DNA of 64,000 nt. Source: Bacteroidia bacterium (GTDB lineage Bacteria; Bacteroidota; Bacteroidia; J057). A program made the position numbers and the translations under genes. Positions 44,037-55,278 of this stretch are shown here, one piece after another. Within the stretch, counting starts at the first letter, position 1. Each line of letters starts with the position of its first letter. Where the stretch lies: NCBI GenBank assembly GCA_030430575.1, contig JAUIKF010000044.1, positions 1-64,000 of the forward strand, given 5' to 3'. The notes beneath the pieces were generated by a model. The model ran no database searches and was not told the DNA's origin. It saw nothing but the letters and a program-made list of their open reading frames with translations.

Positions 44037-46823
44037 GTGGAAGAATTCATCGAGATTTATGGTGCGCGGGAACACAACCTGCAAGACATTGACCTAAACA
44101 TCCCCCGAAATAAGCTAGTCGTCATCACAGGCGTAAGCGGATCTGGTAAAAGCTCGCTGGCTTTTGATACCCTGTATTCTGAAGGCCAAAGGCGCTACCT
44201 GGAGAGCTTTTCCGCCTATGCACGTCAATTCCTAGGAGACCTCAAAAGTCCTGATGTCGACAAGATCAATGGCCTCAGTCCGGTCATTGCCATTGAACAA
44301 AAAACGACTTCTCGCAACCCCCGCTCAACCGTAGGAACTGTTACAGAGATTTATGACCTCTTCCGTCTCTTATTTGCCCGTGCAGGAGATGCCTACAGCC
44401 ATGTCACAGGGAAGAAAATGGTCAGAATGACCGATGAGCAGGTTGTCCAGACGATTACCGCGCAGTTTGAGGGGAAAAAAATGCTGGTGCTGGCACCCCT
44501 CATCAAGTCTCGTAAAGGGCATTACCAGGAGCTATTTAAGAACCTGGCGAAGCAGGGGTATAGCTATGTCCGGGTAGACGGAGAGGTGCAAGAGATCAAG
44601 TCAGGCATGAAGCTGGACCGTTATAAGATTCACGATGTAGAGCTGGTCGTAGATAGGGTAAAAGTAGGGTCAAGCGAAAAGCGATTATTTGAAAGCGTTT
44701 CCTTGGCAATGGGAACTGGGGACGGAACGGTATTGCTCGTCGATATAGAAACGGATGAAGGCTATTGGTATAGCCGAAACCTCATGGACCCAGAGTCAGG
44801 CATTAGTTATGACATTCCTTCTCCCAATACCTTTTCTTTCAACTCTCCCTATGGGGCCTGTCCCCGCTGCAATGGCCTGGGGCAAATATATGAAGTAGAT
44901 GAGGCAGAGGTCATCCCAGACCGAACCGTTTCCATCAATAAAGGAGGAATCCTCCCTGTAGGCGAATTCCGCGACATCTGGATGTTTCGCCAATTGCGGA
45001 AGATCGCCGAGCACTACGGTTTTAACCTGACCCAACCCATCAATGACATCCCTCATGATGCGCTACGCTTCATCCTAGAAGGAAAAGCCAATGGCGCTGG
45101 CAAGGGAATCCGCGTGCGTTTCCAAGGGGTAAAGGATTTTGTCTACGATTCGTATCACAACTCTTCTTCTGAAAAGATCAAGACCTGGGCAGAAGCCTTC
45201 ATGCGCATCAACACCTGCCCCGAATGCGAAGGGGCCCGCCTCAAAAAAGAGAGCCTTTATTTCAGAATAGGGGATAAGAACATTTTTGAGCTGTCTAGCA
45301 TGGACATCGGAACGCTCCATAATTGGATCAATGACCTGGATGGCAAGCTGAGTGAACGTCAACAGACGATCGGTGTGGAGGTGCTCAAGGAGTTGAGAAA
45401 ACGAATCGGCTTTCTGATGGAAGTAGGATTGGACTACTTGGCCTTAGATCGCCCAGCGAAGACACTCTCTGGCGGAGAAGCTCAGCGCATTCGCCTAGCG
45501 ACCCAGATCGGGTCCCAGCTCGTGAATGTCCTTTACATCCTCGACGAGCCGAGTATCGGCTTGCACCAGCGCGACAATGAGAAACTCATTCAGTCTCTCA
45601 TCAAATTGCGTGATCTTGGCAACTCTGTTTTGGTCGTAGAGCACGACAAAGACACGATGCTCGCATCAGATCACATCATAGATTTTGGCCCGGGAGCGGG
45701 CATACATGGGGGACATATCGTAGCCGAAGGCACGCCTAAGCAGGTTCTCGCTTCTGGCTGCCCAACAGCAGACTACTTGGCAGGTCGCAAGGAAATCGAA
45801 GTGCCAAAAGAGCGGCGAGAAGCCCAAGAAGGCCAATATTTGGAACTAAAAGGAGCGAGTGGAAATAACCTCAAGTCTGTGGACCTGAAAGTCCCTTTGG
45901 GTATTTTTATCTGTGTGACAGGGGTATCGGGAAGCGGAAAATCTACGTTGATCAATGAAACGCTTTTTCCCATTATCAGCCAGGCCATGTATCGCTCCAA
46001 GAAGAAGCCGATGGCCTATGAGAGTTTCGATGGCCTCGAAAAAATCAATAAGGTCGTTCGGATCGACCAGTCTGCTATTGGACGTACGCCTCGAAGCAAC
46101 CCTGCCACCTACACCGGTTTATTTACCTTTATCCGCCAACTATTTGCCCAACTTCCAGAAGCACAAATCCGGGGATACAAAATTGGCCGATTTTCTTTCA
46201 ATGTAAAAGGCGGTAGGTGTGAAGAATGTCAGGGCGCAGGGGTGCGTACCATTGAGATGAATTTCCTGCCTGATGTCTATGTGCAATGTGAAAAGTGCCA
46301 AGGCAGACGGTACAATCGCGAGACCTTGGAGGTGCGATTTAAGGGGAAATCTATCAGTGATGTGTTGGAGATGAATGTGACGGATGCCCTTGAATTTTTT
46401 GATAGTCAACCGCGTATCAAACGCAAACTCAAGACAATCCACGACGTGGGGCTTGGCTACATCAAGCTAGGCCAGCCTGCAACCACCCTGTCGGGAGGAG
46501 AAGCGCAACGCATCAAGATTGCCACAGAACTCAGCCGCAAAGACACGGGCAATACCTTTTACATACTCGATGAGCCTACCACAGGCCTTCACTTCCAGGA
46601 CATCGAGATGCTCCTTTCCGTCCTCAACCAGCTCGTGGTTCGCGGCAATACTGTGCTTGTCATCGAGCACAATATGGACGTCATCAAGGTGGCAGACCAT
46701 GTGATAGACCTCGGCCCCGAAGGGGGCGAGCGTGGCGGCACCATTGTGGTTGAAGGCACACCTGAGAAGGTGGCCAAAAGCCGAAAGTCCCATACGGGAC
46801 GGTTCTTGAAGAAGGAACTCTGA
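44037..46823 (+). CDS. uvrA: Excinuclease ABC subunit A
   Basis: The damage-recognition ATPase of nucleotide excision repair, 928 residues, starting at GTG 44037. Two ABC ATPase halves: Walker [10 protein letters not shown] (about 33-41) and GVSGSGKST (about 630-638), each with a zinc knuckle (CPRC...CPEC and CEEC...CEKC). Signatures LSGGEAQRI occur in both halves, and [16 protein letters not shown] form the Walker B elements. All features are intact. Single gene with its own promoter. Confidence 0.97.
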   Translation: MEEFIEIYGAREHNLQDIDLNIPRNKLVVITGVSGSGKSSLAFDTLYSEGQRRYLESFSAYARQFLGDLKSPDVDKINGLSPVIAIEQKTTSRNPRSTVGTVTEIYDLFRLLFARAGDAYSHVTGKKMVRMTDEQVVQTITAQFEGKKMLVLAPLIKSRKGHYQELFKNLAKQGYSYVRVDGEVQEIKSGMKLDRYKIHDVELVVDRVKVGSSEKRLFESVSLAMGTGDGTVLLVDIETDEGYWYSRNLMDPESGISYDIPSPNTFSFNSPYGACPRCNGLGQIYEVDEAEVIPDRTVSINKGGILPVGEFRDIWMFRQLRKIAEHYGFNLTQPINDIPHDALRFILEGKANGAGKGIRVRFQGVKDFVYDSYHNSSSEKIKTWAEAFMRINTCPECEGARLKKESLYFRIGDKNIFELSSMDIGTLHNWINDLDGKLSERQQTIGVEVLKELRKRIGFLMEVGLDYLALDRPAKTLSGGEAQRIRLATQIGSQLVNVLYILDEPSIGLHQRDNEKLIQSLIKLRDLGNSVLVVEHDKDTMLASDHIIDFGPGAGIHGGHIVAEGTPKQVLASGCPTADYLAGRKEIEVPKERREAQEGQYLELKGASGNNLKSVDLKVPLGIFICVTGVSGSGKSTLINETLFPIISQAMYRSKKKPMAYESFDGLEKINKVVRIDQSAIGRTPRSNPATYTGLFTFIRQLFAQLPEAQIRGYKIGRFSFNVKGGRCEECQGAGVRTIEMNFLPDVYVQCEKCQGRRYNRETLEVRFKGKSISDVLEMNVTDALEFFDSQPRIKRKLKTIHDVGLGYIKLGQPATTLSGGEAQRIKIATELSRKDTGNTFYILDEPTTGLHFQDIEMLLSVLNQLVVRGNTVLVIEHNMDVIKVADHVIDLGPEGGERGGTIVVEGTPEKVAKSRKSHTGRFLKKEL

Positions 46824-46826
46824 GTA

Positions 46827-46920
46827 GATTGCAGAATATTGATTGATGAACAAGGATTGGGGAAGTAAAGAGGCTTTACCTCTTCTTCAATCTTAATTCC
46901 TTGTTCGATATTCATAAATC
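46827..46920. repeat. Inverted repeat with GATTGCAGAAT / CTTGTTCGAT arms
   Basis: The arms GATTGCAGAATATTGATT...GAACAAGGATTG and CAATCTTAATTCCTTGTTCG pair around GTAAAGAGGCTTTAC. The outer arm is shared with the element at 30185-30361. Confidence 0.7.
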
Positions 46921-46921
46921 A

Positions 46922-46950
46922 AAAGACCGCCCCTTCAGGGACGGCCTTTG
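46922..46950. terminator. GC-rich terminator-like hairpin
   Basis: AAAGACCGCCCC / AGGGACGGCCTTT forms a stem with G-U pairs and a very short loop, flanked by A and T runs, about 100 bp after uvrA. Confidence 0.6.
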
Positions 46951-47000
46951 GCTTCCTAAGTCAGGAAGCAGACTTTGCGGCTAAGCAAGAGTGGAAAGTA

Positions 47001-47104
47001 TGAATCAATGAGAGAATGATAGAAGGGAGAGAGAAGAGGTAAGGCATTTTTCCCTTCTCCCTTTTCTCCTTCAATTATTCATTCTCCATTTTCCATTCTC
47101 AATT
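47001..47104. repeat. Purine/pyrimidine word-array hairpin
   Basis: The left arm has AGAGAATGATAGAAGGGAGA words and the right arm CCCTTCTCCC, CAATTATTCATTCTCC and CCATTCTC words, so the arms pair imperfectly. It ends at the susD stop. Confidence 0.6.
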
Positions 47105-48536
47105 AATCCTCCGTGCCATCTTGGAACCAAGTTGGGTCCAGGATAGTCGTAGCAGGCACGTTGGATGCATTTAGCTGAATTTCAGATTCTGGATATGGGA
47201 AGCGTACAGGAATGACGCCACCAGTGATATTGTTATCAGCAGGAGTGAGGGCAGGAATGCCTGTACGACGCCAGTCAGTCCATGACTCTGCACCTTGTGT
47301 AAACATGGCGATGTATTTCTGAGTCATGATATGCTCCATTGTTAATCCAGCTTGGCCAGGATCAACTTCAGTCTGGGCTACGTAGTCAGTGTAAGAAGTA
47401 TCAATTCCTAACTTGTCAAAGTTGGCTTTGATGCCATCAATGTAGGCTGCATAGGCACGGTCTTGCTGACCTGCACGCATAGCTGCTTCTGCCTCGATGA
47501 ATTTCTGCTCATAAAAAGTACCTAGCGGTACTGGAGAAGCAGAAGAGCCATAGTAAGAACCTAGGCCAGAGAAAACCAAGTGTGGCTGATCCTGTACGGT
47601 GGTTCCATTAGGAGCACCTGTATAAGTAACTCCATCGGCAATTGGATTGGCGTATAGCGGTACACGTGGGTCATTGAGTGGGTTCATGAGTTCGTCAAGT
47701 ACCACATCACTGACAGCCATCTGGCCACGCTGCTGCTCAAACTGGAAGTGTGGGTTGCCTGAGTTGGGTACGTTAAAAAACGGGTGATCCGCATCATCTC
47801 CAATGCTCTCAAAGCTTGCAGAGTTTCCATCAATGTGATTTAGGATGGCAGTAGCTGAAGCAGCACCATTCTGGACACTGGTATGATTCCAGTACCGTAG
47901 CTTCAAGAAATTGGCAAACTTGGTCCAAGCAGCCAAATTTCCTCCATATACCAGGTCATCAGCCCCAGGAGAAAACACTGAAGTTGTTTGACCGAGATCT
48001 ACGATCGCTTCATCCAACAAGCCCTGAACAGTGTTGTAAATATCTTCCTGATTGTCATAGCTTGGAGTGATATTATCACTGAACTGGAAAGCTTCGCTAT
48101 AAGGAACACGGCCAAACAAGTCAGCCATTACCCCAATACCGTATGCCATGATGATTTTTGCTACGCCTGCATAATGAGGACTGCCATTGGCGCCTGCTTC
48201 ATTCATGATCAAGCTGGCATCTCCTAATGCGCCTGCATACATGCCAAAACGCCAGAAGTTGTTGGTTTCGTCATCGCCAAAATTGTAGATGTCATACTCT
48301 TCCTGGGCCTGGCCCTGGACACCAGCAAAATGCTGGACAAAAGTCCCTGAATAGCGGTTGACATCGCCCCCCATGGTATACCCCAGATAAGACTGTGAAC
48401 TTGTCAATAGAAGGCTTAAAGGCACTTCCGTAGGGTTGTTGGGGTCTGTGTTCACATCTAAGAATTTGTCGCATGAGGTCAGCCCAATCATGGACACCAT
48501 CAGCGCAAATACGGTGAGTTTATATAAGATTTTCAT
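47103..48536 (-). CDS. SusD/RagB-family outer-membrane lipoprotein
   Basis: 477 residues from ATG 48536 (MKILYKLTVFALM). Lipoprotein signal with lipobox GLTSC (about 22). The N-terminus DKFLDVNTDPNNPTE is typical of the SusD-like_2 branch, as is the helical TPR-like core and the late WTDWRRTGIPALTPADNN. It forms the surface lid that binds a nutrient over its SusC partner. No glycosidase or peptidase gene is adjacent, so the ligand is unknown. It follows susC by 24 bp. Confidence 0.92.
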   Translation of the reverse strand: MKILYKLTVFALMVSMIGLTSCDKFLDVNTDPNNPTEVPLSLLLTSSQSYLGYTMGGDVNRYSGTFVQHFAGVQGQAQEEYDIYNFGDDETNNFWRFGMYAGALGDASLIMNEAGANGSPHYAGVAKIIMAYGIGVMADLFGRVPYSEAFQFSDNITPSYDNQEDIYNTVQGLLDEAIVDLGQTTSVFSPGADDLVYGGNLAAWTKFANFLKLRYWNHTSVQNGAASATAILNHIDGNSASFESIGDDADHPFFNVPNSGNPHFQFEQQRGQMAVSDVVLDELMNPLNDPRVPLYANPIADGVTYTGAPNGTTVQDQPHLVFSGLGSYYGSSASPVPLGTFYEQKFIEAEAAMRAGQQDRAYAAYIDGIKANFDKLGIDTSYTDYVAQTEVDPGQAGLTMEHIMTQKYIAMFTQGAESWTDWRRTGIPALTPADNNITGGVIPVRFPYPESEIQLNASNVPATTILDPTWFQDGTED

Positions 48537-48560
48537 GATTAACATTTTTTGGAAAAAAAC

Positions 48561-51500
48561 TTAGAAAGTTAAATTGACCGTAAAGGTGTAGCCTTTGGTA
48601 TTAGGAGGAGACATGTACTCTAGCCCCTGACCGAAGTTGGCACCTGTAAGGCTGACTTCTGGGTCAAAGTTGGGGAAGTTGGTGCTCAACCATAGGTTAC
48701 GACCAGCAGCGCTAATGCTAAGGCCCTGGAATGGCGTCTTAGAAACGACATTTGCTGGCAAAGAATAAGTCAAGCTGATCTCACGAAGACGAACCCAAGA
48801 GGTCTCAAAAACATTCGCTTCATCCAGGTTACTGATGATGTTCTGGTAATAGGTCTGGCCCAAAGGAACAGCAATGTCATTTACCCCACCATCTGATTGC
48901 TTAACACCAGGAAGTACCTGAGGCGTTTCACGATCTTCAGTTTCTTTTGCAGCACCATACAGGCGAAGCAGGCGAGTAGTACCGCCATATAACTCACCCC
49001 CTTCACGAATATCTAGCAGAGCAGAAAGGGTAAGCCCTTTATAAGAAAAAGTATTTCTGATACCCAACATGAAATCAGGCTGAGAATTACCAATGATCTT
49101 GTTGACTGGGTCAATGATTGGTAGTCCATAGAATGGAGAGTTCACATCGTCATCGATGATGATGTCGCCATTGTCATTGCGGAGGTAGCCAGAACCAAAG
49201 ATCGCTCCATAAGGCTGACCTTTTGCAATCACTACCTGAGGCGCGGTAAAGCCACCTACAGAAAGCTGAGAGATGGCATCTTCATCGTCAATAGAGACAA
49301 CATTACTCACGTTGCGAGAGAAGTTGGCGAGGATGTCCCAACGGAAGTCACCAGACTTCACAGGAGTAGCGTATAGGGTGATCTCAAATCCATTATTGGT
49401 GATCTCACCTGCATTGACGAGTCGAGCTACAGCACCAGAAGCGGCAGAAAACTGCTGAGAGAAAATCTGGTCAGTGGAGGTCTGCTGGTAGTAAGAGAAG
49501 TCCAATCCTAAGCGGTTGCTCAAGAATTTCAATTCTAGGCCAACTTCAACAGCAGAGGTAAACTCAGGGGTCAAATTAGGGTTACCAACAGTAGAACTCA
49601 AGGTAAAGCCAGGGATAGTACCTGTTAAGGGGAAAAGTAGCCCATTTGTCCACCCATCGCCAGGAGTAGAAGGAACATAAACTGATTGAGTAGCATATAC
49701 GGGTGCACCATTACCTGTTCTTGCATAGCTCAAACGAAGCTTACCATAGGGAAGAATGTTGTTCTGAGACATGTCAAAGGCGTCTGTGAAAACAAAACCC
49801 AAAGACTCAGAGTGATAGAAGAATGAGCGGTTCTCAGCACTCAAGGTAGAAGTCCAGTCATTACGTCCTGTAACACTTAAAAATAAGTAATTTTTGTAGC
49901 TAGCGCGTGCATCAAAGTATCCCGAAACCCCGCGTGAGCGACCTACATAGTCAGTAGTGATGATAGAAGTAGCATTGGCAAGATTATAGAATCCAGGAAT
50001 AGTCAGCCCATCGCCTTGAACAAATAGACGCTGAAAATTCTGGATGTTGATGTTTTGACCTACAGTCAAAGAAGTGGAAATATCATCCCCAAAGTCATGG
50101 GAGGCAGTAACAATCAAATCAGAGTTGACTTCTGTGCTAGTGAGTTGCTCTTCATAGACACGACCAATGGTGTTTGCTTCCCAAGATCCAATTGCTTGGA
50201 TTTGTTTGCGACGATCAGCGTAGAAGTCTGTACCAATTCGATAGGTGACATTCAACCAGGAAGTAGGATCATAAATCAACTGGAAATTACCCAAAATACG
50301 ATCCACATCGTCTGTAAATGGGTTTTTCTCTACAGCCCAGCGTGGGTTGTCAAAGAAGTTACGATAGTTATTCATCGTACCATCAGCATTTTCATAAGGA
50401 ATCCCATACAAATCCCAAGTAGCAGGTGCAGGCCATAGGGTAAAGAGCGGATTCGACAGGTTGGATCCTTGCTGGATACGCTGACCACCAGAATTGGTGT
50501 AGTTGGCAGAAATTCGGGTTCTGAGTTTAGAAGCCACTTTGGATTCAGCATTTAAGCGAACAGAAAGACGGCTAAAATCAGTATTAGGAATTACCCCAGT
50601 TTGGTGGGTATGACCAATAGATGCGTAGAAGTTGTTGTCAATATTTCCTCCTCTAAGACTCAGGCTATTGTCTGTCGTCATACCCGTCTCAAAGAAATTG
50701 TTGAAATCATTTTCATAAGCTTGTGCCGTTACGGTTTCGCCTATAGGGTTGATTACCTCACCAAGGCCTTCAATTTTTGGCCCCCAAGAAAGAGAGGTAC
50801 GGTTGTTATAAGTTTCTCTAGAACCTTGTGCATACGTTTTCTGAACTTCAGGTAAGCGATTCACTTGGTTGAAACCTAGAGATGTTTTGAACCCAACTTC
50901 CATTTTTCCACCTTGTGCGCCACCGCGCTTGGTGGTAATCATGATCGCACCATTGGCAGCACGAGAACCATAAAGAGCTGCAGCAGCAGGACCTTTCAAG
51001 ACAGTAATGTCTTCGATGTCATTAGGGTTGATGTCAATCCCGCGGTTGGAATTGGTTACCCCTTGTAGGTTGTTGTTACGCGCTCCATTATTAGGGTCTC
51101 CAGTGTAGTTGGTGGAGTTGTCAATAGGTACCCCGTCAATCACGATAAGGGGTTGGTTGTTGTCCAAAAAGGAAGTACTACCACGAAGGGTAATGTACGT
51201 TCCCGCCCCAGGCATACCGTTAGAAGAAGTAACTGTAAGACCTGCCACTTTACCAGAAAGGGCGCTCATCATGTTGACTTCTTGGGCACCGACAATCTCG
51301 TCACCACCTAGCTCCTGTACAGAGTAGCCAAGCGACTTTTTGCCACGCTCGATACCGATCGCCGTTACGACGACTTCGTCTACCTGGAAAACATCTTCTG
51401 CCAATTTTACATCAATGACAGAACGGCCATTGATCGCAATGGTTTGCTTGAGTTTTCCTACAAAATTGAATTCAAGTTCCTCGCCTGTGGCAGGAACTTG

Positions 51501-51683
51501 GAGGCGATACTTACCTTCATCATCCGTCAGGATGCCGATGGTAGTACCTTTGACGACTACGGCTACACCTTCTAGGGCATTGCCAGTTTCATCATCTGTG
51601 ACCGTTCCAGATACCACCGACTGTGCGTGCAGTAAGTGAAGACCCAGAAAGCTCACTAGGACCAATAAAATGATCTTTTTCAT
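48561..51683 (-). CDS. SusC/RagA-family TonB-dependent transporter
   Basis: 1040 residues. Signal peptide (about 1-20), a carboxypeptidase-regulatory-like domain (VVSGTVTDDETGNALEGVAVVVKG), a TonB box region, a plug domain with LRGSTSFLDNNQPLIVIDGVP and AALYGSRAANGAIMITTKRG (about 185-250), then a beta barrel ending in an aromatic strand (GYTFTVNLTF). It imports the ligand handed over by SusD. No FecR/sigma pair lies nearby. It has a long, structured 5' region (51684-52404). Confidence 0.94.
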   Translation of the reverse strand: MKKIILLVLVSFLGLHLLHAQSVVSGTVTDDETGNALEGVAVVVKGTTIGILTDDEGKYRLQVPATGEELEFNFVGKLKQTIAINGRSVIDVKLAEDVFQVDEVVVTAIGIERGKKSLGYSVQELGGDEIVGAQEVNMMSALSGKVAGLTVTSSNGMPGAGTYITLRGSTSFLDNNQPLIVIDGVPIDNSTNYTGDPNNGARNNNLQGVTNSNRGIDINPNDIEDITVLKGPAAAALYGSRAANGAIMITTKRGGAQGGKMEVGFKTSLGFNQVNRLPEVQKTYAQGSRETYNNRTSLSWGPKIEGLGEVINPIGETVTAQAYENDFNNFFETGMTTDNSLSLRGGNIDNNFYASIGHTHQTGVIPNTDFSRLSVRLNAESKVASKLRTRISANYTNSGGQRIQQGSNLSNPLFTLWPAPATWDLYGIPYENADGTMNNYRNFFDNPRWAVEKNPFTDDVDRILGNFQLIYDPTSWLNVTYRIGTDFYADRRKQIQAIGSWEANTIGRVYEEQLTSTEVNSDLIVTASHDFGDDISTSLTVGQNINIQNFQRLFVQGDGLTIPGFYNLANATSIITTDYVGRSRGVSGYFDARASYKNYLFLSVTGRNDWTSTLSAENRSFFYHSESLGFVFTDAFDMSQNNILPYGKLRLSYARTGNGAPVYATQSVYVPSTPGDGWTNGLLFPLTGTIPGFTLSSTVGNPNLTPEFTSAVEVGLELKFLSNRLGLDFSYYQQTSTDQIFSQQFSAASGAVARLVNAGEITNNGFEITLYATPVKSGDFRWDILANFSRNVSNVVSIDDEDAISQLSVGGFTAPQVVIAKGQPYGAIFGSGYLRNDNGDIIIDDDVNSPFYGLPIIDPVNKIIGNSQPDFMLGIRNTFSYKGLTLSALLDIREGGELYGGTTRLLRLYGAAKETEDRETPQVLPGVKQSDGGVNDIAVPLGQTYYQNIISNLDEANVFETSWVRLREISLTYSLPANVVSKTPFQGLSISAAGRNLWLSTNFPNFDPEVSLTGANFGQGLEYMSPPNTKGYTFTVNLTF

Positions 51684-51805
51684 AATAAGATACTTACTTT
51701 AGGTTGAAAAAAATAGGTTAAAAAAGGGGGAAAGAACAGGTGATTACAGGGGATAATCATTTGCGAGAAATGCCGTTTTGAATAGAAAAAATGGAGCAAA
51801 CTATC

Positions 51806-51910
51806 CCCTGCTGCGTCAGCATAGACGCAGGTATGCACAGCTCTTAGCACGAGGCTATAGCCGTGACTTTATGATTGACTACCTACCAGGTAGCCTGTAT
51901 ACAGGTAGAA
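51806..51910 (-). other. Structured region upstream of susC
   Basis: The 720-bp gap 51684-52404 holds several small perfect hairpins in a row: CTGCGTC / GACGCAG, CACGAGGCTATAGCCGTG, CTACCTACCAGGTAG and CCTGTATACAGG. This clustering suggests a folded RNA leader of the susC transcript or a small RNA, but no known family was recognised and no clear -7 element was found for it. The rest of the gap is AT-rich. Confidence 0.35.
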
Positions 51911-52061
51911 TTTGTGTGCGGGAAAATCGCTAGGGAAGAGATAATGTAAATACGTTTCATAGGCGATACCTTTGGGATAAAAGTGGCTAACTTTTAGATG
52001 TGAGCTTTTGGTTAGGTTCAGATACTTCCAGTTAAATAGTGGGTCCTTCTTCTTAAAAGTA

Positions 52062-52092
52062 GGTGTCAGACACAGCCGGTTTGTCTGACACC
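52062..52092. repeat. GGTGTCAGACA hairpin
   Basis: Perfect 11-bp arms GGTGTCAGACA / TGTCTGACACC with a 9-nt loop (CAGCCGGTT). It lies between susC and the Uma2-like gene and has no T-run, so it looks more like a REP-type unit than a terminator. Confidence 0.6.
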
Positions 52093-52308
52093 CTTTAAAC
52101 CCAAAGCTTATCCAAGATTTGAATTACAAACCTTGTTTTACATGATAGATCAAAGCTCAGCATTTGACAGAATGATGTCTAACACCGACGTCCCAAAAGC
52201 TGACTTCATTGTCCCAAATGCCATTTTTTCTATAGGCCACATATTTCCCAAAGCCCTTCGGGATTAACACATTTTTCCCAGATCATGCCACATTTGTTCC
52301 AAAAAGAT

Positions 52309-52366
52309 GTTTTGAGTTTTGGGTTTAATGTTTTGTGTTCAAAACCCAAAACCCCAATTTGGGGTT
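52309..52366. repeat. AAAACCC word-array hairpin
   Basis: The left arm GTTTTGAGTTTTGGG and right arm CAAAACCCAAAACC pair around TTTAATGTTTTGTGTT, followed by CCCCAATTTGGGG. Same word family as 6305-6376. Confidence 0.7.
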
Positions 52367-52404
52367 GCTAAGGGGATTCCGTATTTTTAGTAAAAAATTA
52401 ACAC

Positions 52405-52986
52405 ATGGCTGAAAAAGCATTATCCAATCATTCTTATGAAACCTACCTGACGTTAGAAAAAGAGTCAGAGCAGAAGTATGAATTCCATGATGGATTCATA
52501 TCAGCGATGGCAGGAGGCACGCCTGAACACAGTTTGATTGCAGGGAATTTTATCGGAAAATTAAACAGGTTTTTAGAAGATAGTGCTAAAAACTGCGCTA
52601 CTTATACCAGTGATCTAAGAGTAAGAATTGAAGCAACTAACAGAACCTACCACCCCGATGCCGCAGTCATCTGCGGCAAAGCTGATAGAAGTGCAAAAGA
52701 CACACTCGCTGTCACCAACCCTATCTTGATCCTAGAAGTCCTTTCGGACAGTACGTCTTCCTTTGACCGTGGGACCAAGTTTTCCCATTACCGCACCCTC
52801 CCTTCCCTTCGCGAATACGTACTTATCAGCCAATCCGAACCCATGGTCGATACCTATTATCGCACCGAAGAGGGAACCTGGATTATCAATACCGTCACCG
52901 ACCTTGACAGTACAGTAGCATTCCAGTCTCTTGGATGTGAGGTAAATATGCGTGACATCTATCGAATGGTAGAAGGAATAGGGTGA
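52405..52986 (+). CDS. Uma2-family (DUF820) putative endonuclease
   Basis: 193 residues of the PD-(D/E)XK-like Uma2 family. YEFHDGFISAMAGG is the N-terminal pattern, and YHPDAAVICGK...PILILEVLSDSTSSFDRGTKFSHYR carries the D...ExL core and the downstream Asp/Lys. Family members occur singly and in many copies in some phyla; their targets are unknown. Not linked to any neighbour by overlap. Confidence 0.85.
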   Translation: MAEKALSNHSYETYLTLEKESEQKYEFHDGFISAMAGGTPEHSLIAGNFIGKLNRFLEDSAKNCATYTSDLRVRIEATNRTYHPDAAVICGKADRSAKDTLAVTNPILILEVLSDSTSSFDRGTKFSHYRTLPSLREYVLISQSEPMVDTYYRTEEGTWIINTVTDLDSTVAFQSLGCEVNMRDIYRMVEGIG

Positions 52987-52987
52987 C

Positions 52988-53121
52988 GTTTTGAGTTCAG
53001 GGTTCTATGTTCAGAGTTCTATGACTTAGCTAAATGAAAAATTTAGTGGAATGGATGAGTTTTTTTCTTCTAATAATGCGCTAACCCTGAACTATAAGCT
53101 CTGAACCTCGAACCCCTAAAC
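52988..53121. repeat. CCTGAAC / GTTCAGG word-array hairpin
   Basis: The left arm has GTTTTGAGTTCAGGGTTCT words and the right arm AACCCTGAACTATAAGCTC and CTGAACCTCGAACCCC words. It fills most of the gap to ftsH; from 53122 to 53286 I see only an AT-rich leader with no definite promoter. Confidence 0.65.
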
Positions 53122-53286
53122 CTTTCCTTTCCTCTCTGGTTTGCTCATTTAACTGCAATTTTGGCAGGAAATAATTGTGGGAATGGTAATTGTAGCAAAA
53201 TGCCTAGCATTTCGTTGGGGTTACCAACAATTAAGCGTACTTTTAAGGTTGAAAAACCAATTTTTCATTGGTTTGAATTAAACTAT

Positions 53287-55278
53287 ATGGCAGACACGAA
53301 CAACAACGACCGAAACACAAACGACAGTCCCAAGGGTGGCGGTAACATCTATTGGATCTATGTAGCTGTTTTTGTATTCATCATACTAGCCGCATTTGTC
53401 CTCAATACAGATAAAGGGGCAAAGGCTCAAAAAAGTGAGTATGAATTTTTGTCTGAAGATATCCCTAAAGGATATGTAGATAAGGCAATCATTTATAAAA
53501 ACGGAAGCACTGGGGATACAGAGCGAGTCGAAGTGTATCTTAATGAAGGGGGCTTAAGTGCCAAAGGCATGAAAAATAATGGTGGCCGCTCTCCCCATTA
53601 TGAATTCAAAGCTTCTTCAAAAGATCTTGAAAAGATCTTACTAGAAAAAAAAGTAGCGTACGACGTCAAAACGGCAAAAGACTATAGCGCAGTCCTCCAA
53701 ATATTGGTTCCAATCGCCATTTTGGTCGCTTTATGGTTTTTCTTTATGCGCCGTGTAGGCGGAGGCGGAGCTGGCGGCCAAATATTTAATATTGGCAAAA
53801 GCCGCGCAAGCCTCTATGACAAGGAGAATAAAGTAAATGTGACTTTTGACGATGTAGCTGGCCTGGAAGAGGCTAAAGTGGAAGTTCAGGAAGTAGTGGA
53901 ATTTCTAAAATACCCTCAAAAATTTACCAAACTTGGGGGACACATCCCCAAAGGTGTCCTTCTGGTAGGCCCTCCTGGAACAGGTAAAACCCTATTGGCT
54001 AAAGCTGTGGCTGGGGAAGCCAAAGTACCATTCTTCTCCTTGAGTGGTTCTGACTTTGTGGAAATGTTTGTAGGAGTAGGAGCAGCCCGTGTGCGTGACC
54101 TCTTTAAACAAGCCAAAGAAAAAGCGCCTTGTATCATCTTTATAGATGAGATTGATGCGGTCGGTCGAAGCCGTGGCCGCATGAATATGACGGGAGGAAA
54201 TGATGAGCGGGAAAATACCCTCAACCAGTTGCTGGTAGAGATGGACGGATTTAGTAGTGATTCTGGAGTAATCATCATGGCAGCTACCAACCGCCCCGAT
54301 GTCCTTGACCCAGCCTTGCTGCGAGCAGGTCGTTTTGACCGCCAGATCGGTGTGGATCGCCCTGATCTAAAAGCACGAGAAGCTATCTTCTCTGTTCATT
54401 TGAAAAAACTCAAATTGGCTCAGACCGTTGATATCGCCAAATTGGCCTCTCAGACGCCTGGATTTGTGGGAGCTGACATCATGAATGTGTGCAACGAATC
54501 TGCCTTGATCGCTGCTAGGAAGAACAAGGAGGCGGTGGAAATGGATGATTTTCAGGATGCCATCGACCGAGTGATCGGTGGATTGGAGAAAAAGAATAAG
54601 ATCATTTCACCAGAAGAAAAACGTATCGTCGCTTTCCACGAAGCAGGCCACGCCATTGCTGGTTGGTTTATGGAACATGCGCATCCATTGGTGAAGGTAT
54701 CGATTGTACCGCGTGGCCTAGCTGCATTGGGCTACGCTCAATACCTCCCCAAAGAGCAATATCTCTACACCATGGCCCAAATGATGGATACCATGTGTAT
54801 GACCCTAGGGGGAAGAGCGGCAGAGGATATTGTCTTCAATGAAATCTCTACTGGTGCTCAAAATGACTTAGAACGCATTACGCAAACTGCCTATGCCATG
54901 GTGACACTTTATGGCATGAATCTCCGAGTCGGGCAGGTGTCATTTAAAGCAGATAACGAATATTCTTTTGGAAAGCCTTATTCAGAGGATTTGGCTAAAA
55001 CCATTGATGAAGAAGTGAAGAAAATCATTGATGGCGCATATGAGCGTACAAAGGCGCTCTTGATAGAAAAGCGAACAGAATTGAATGCTGTTGCAAAGGA
55101 ATTGTTGGAAAAAGAGGTGATATTTAAAGATGATCTTGAGCGCCTAATAGGCCCAAGGCCATTCGCTGAAGAGAGTGTGGCAGAGGAACTCACAGAGAAA
55201 GTCTCTCCTAATGGGACAGGCAGTACAGAGGCGCCTCAGGTTTCGGATACACAAGATCCTCCTGAAAGCGAATCATAG
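53287..55278 (+). CDS. ftsH: ATP-dependent zinc metalloprotease FtsH
   Basis: Membrane protease degrading misfolded and regulatory membrane proteins. 663 residues from ATG 53287 ([10 protein letters not shown]); the frame extends to a TTG at 53161 but the extra 42 residues look non-coding. Two membrane helices (about 21-41 and 140-158), AAA domain with Walker A GPPGTGKT (about 226-233), Walker B IIFIDEID, the second region of homology RFDRQI, and zinc site HEAGH (about 451-455). A low-complexity Glu/Ser/Pro tail ends the protein. Confidence 0.96.
   Translation: MADTNNNDRNTNDSPKGGGNIYWIYVAVFVFIILAAFVLNTDKGAKAQKSEYEFLSEDIPKGYVDKAIIYKNGSTGDTERVEVYLNEGGLSAKGMKNNGGRSPHYEFKASSKDLEKILLEKKVAYDVKTAKDYSAVLQILVPIAILVALWFFFMRRVGGGGAGGQIFNIGKSRASLYDKENKVNVTFDDVAGLEEAKVEVQEVVEFLKYPQKFTKLGGHIPKGVLLVGPPGTGKTLLAKAVAGEAKVPFFSLSGSDFVEMFVGVGAARVRDLFKQAKEKAPCIIFIDEIDAVGRSRGRMNMTGGNDERENTLNQLLVEMDGFSSDSGVIIMAATNRPDVLDPALLRAGRFDRQIGVDRPDLKAREAIFSVHLKKLKLAQTVDIAKLASQTPGFVGADIMNVCNESALIAARKNKEAVEMDDFQDAIDRVIGGLEKKNKIISPEEKRIVAFHEAGHAIAGWFMEHAHPLVKVSIVPRGLAALGYAQYLPKEQYLYTMAQMMDTMCMTLGGRAAEDIVFNEISTGAQNDLERITQTAYAMVTLYGMNLRVGQVSFKADNEYSFGKPYSEDLAKTIDEEVKKIIDGAYERTKALLIEKRTELNAVAKELLEKEVIFKDDLERLIGPRPFAEESVAEELTEKVSPNGTGSTEAPQVSDTQDPPESES

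Noticed and set aside
53161-53286. N-terminal extension of FtsH from a TTG codon
   Set aside because: The extra 42 residues are not typical of FtsH; ATG 53287 gives the usual short polar N-terminus before the first membrane helix.
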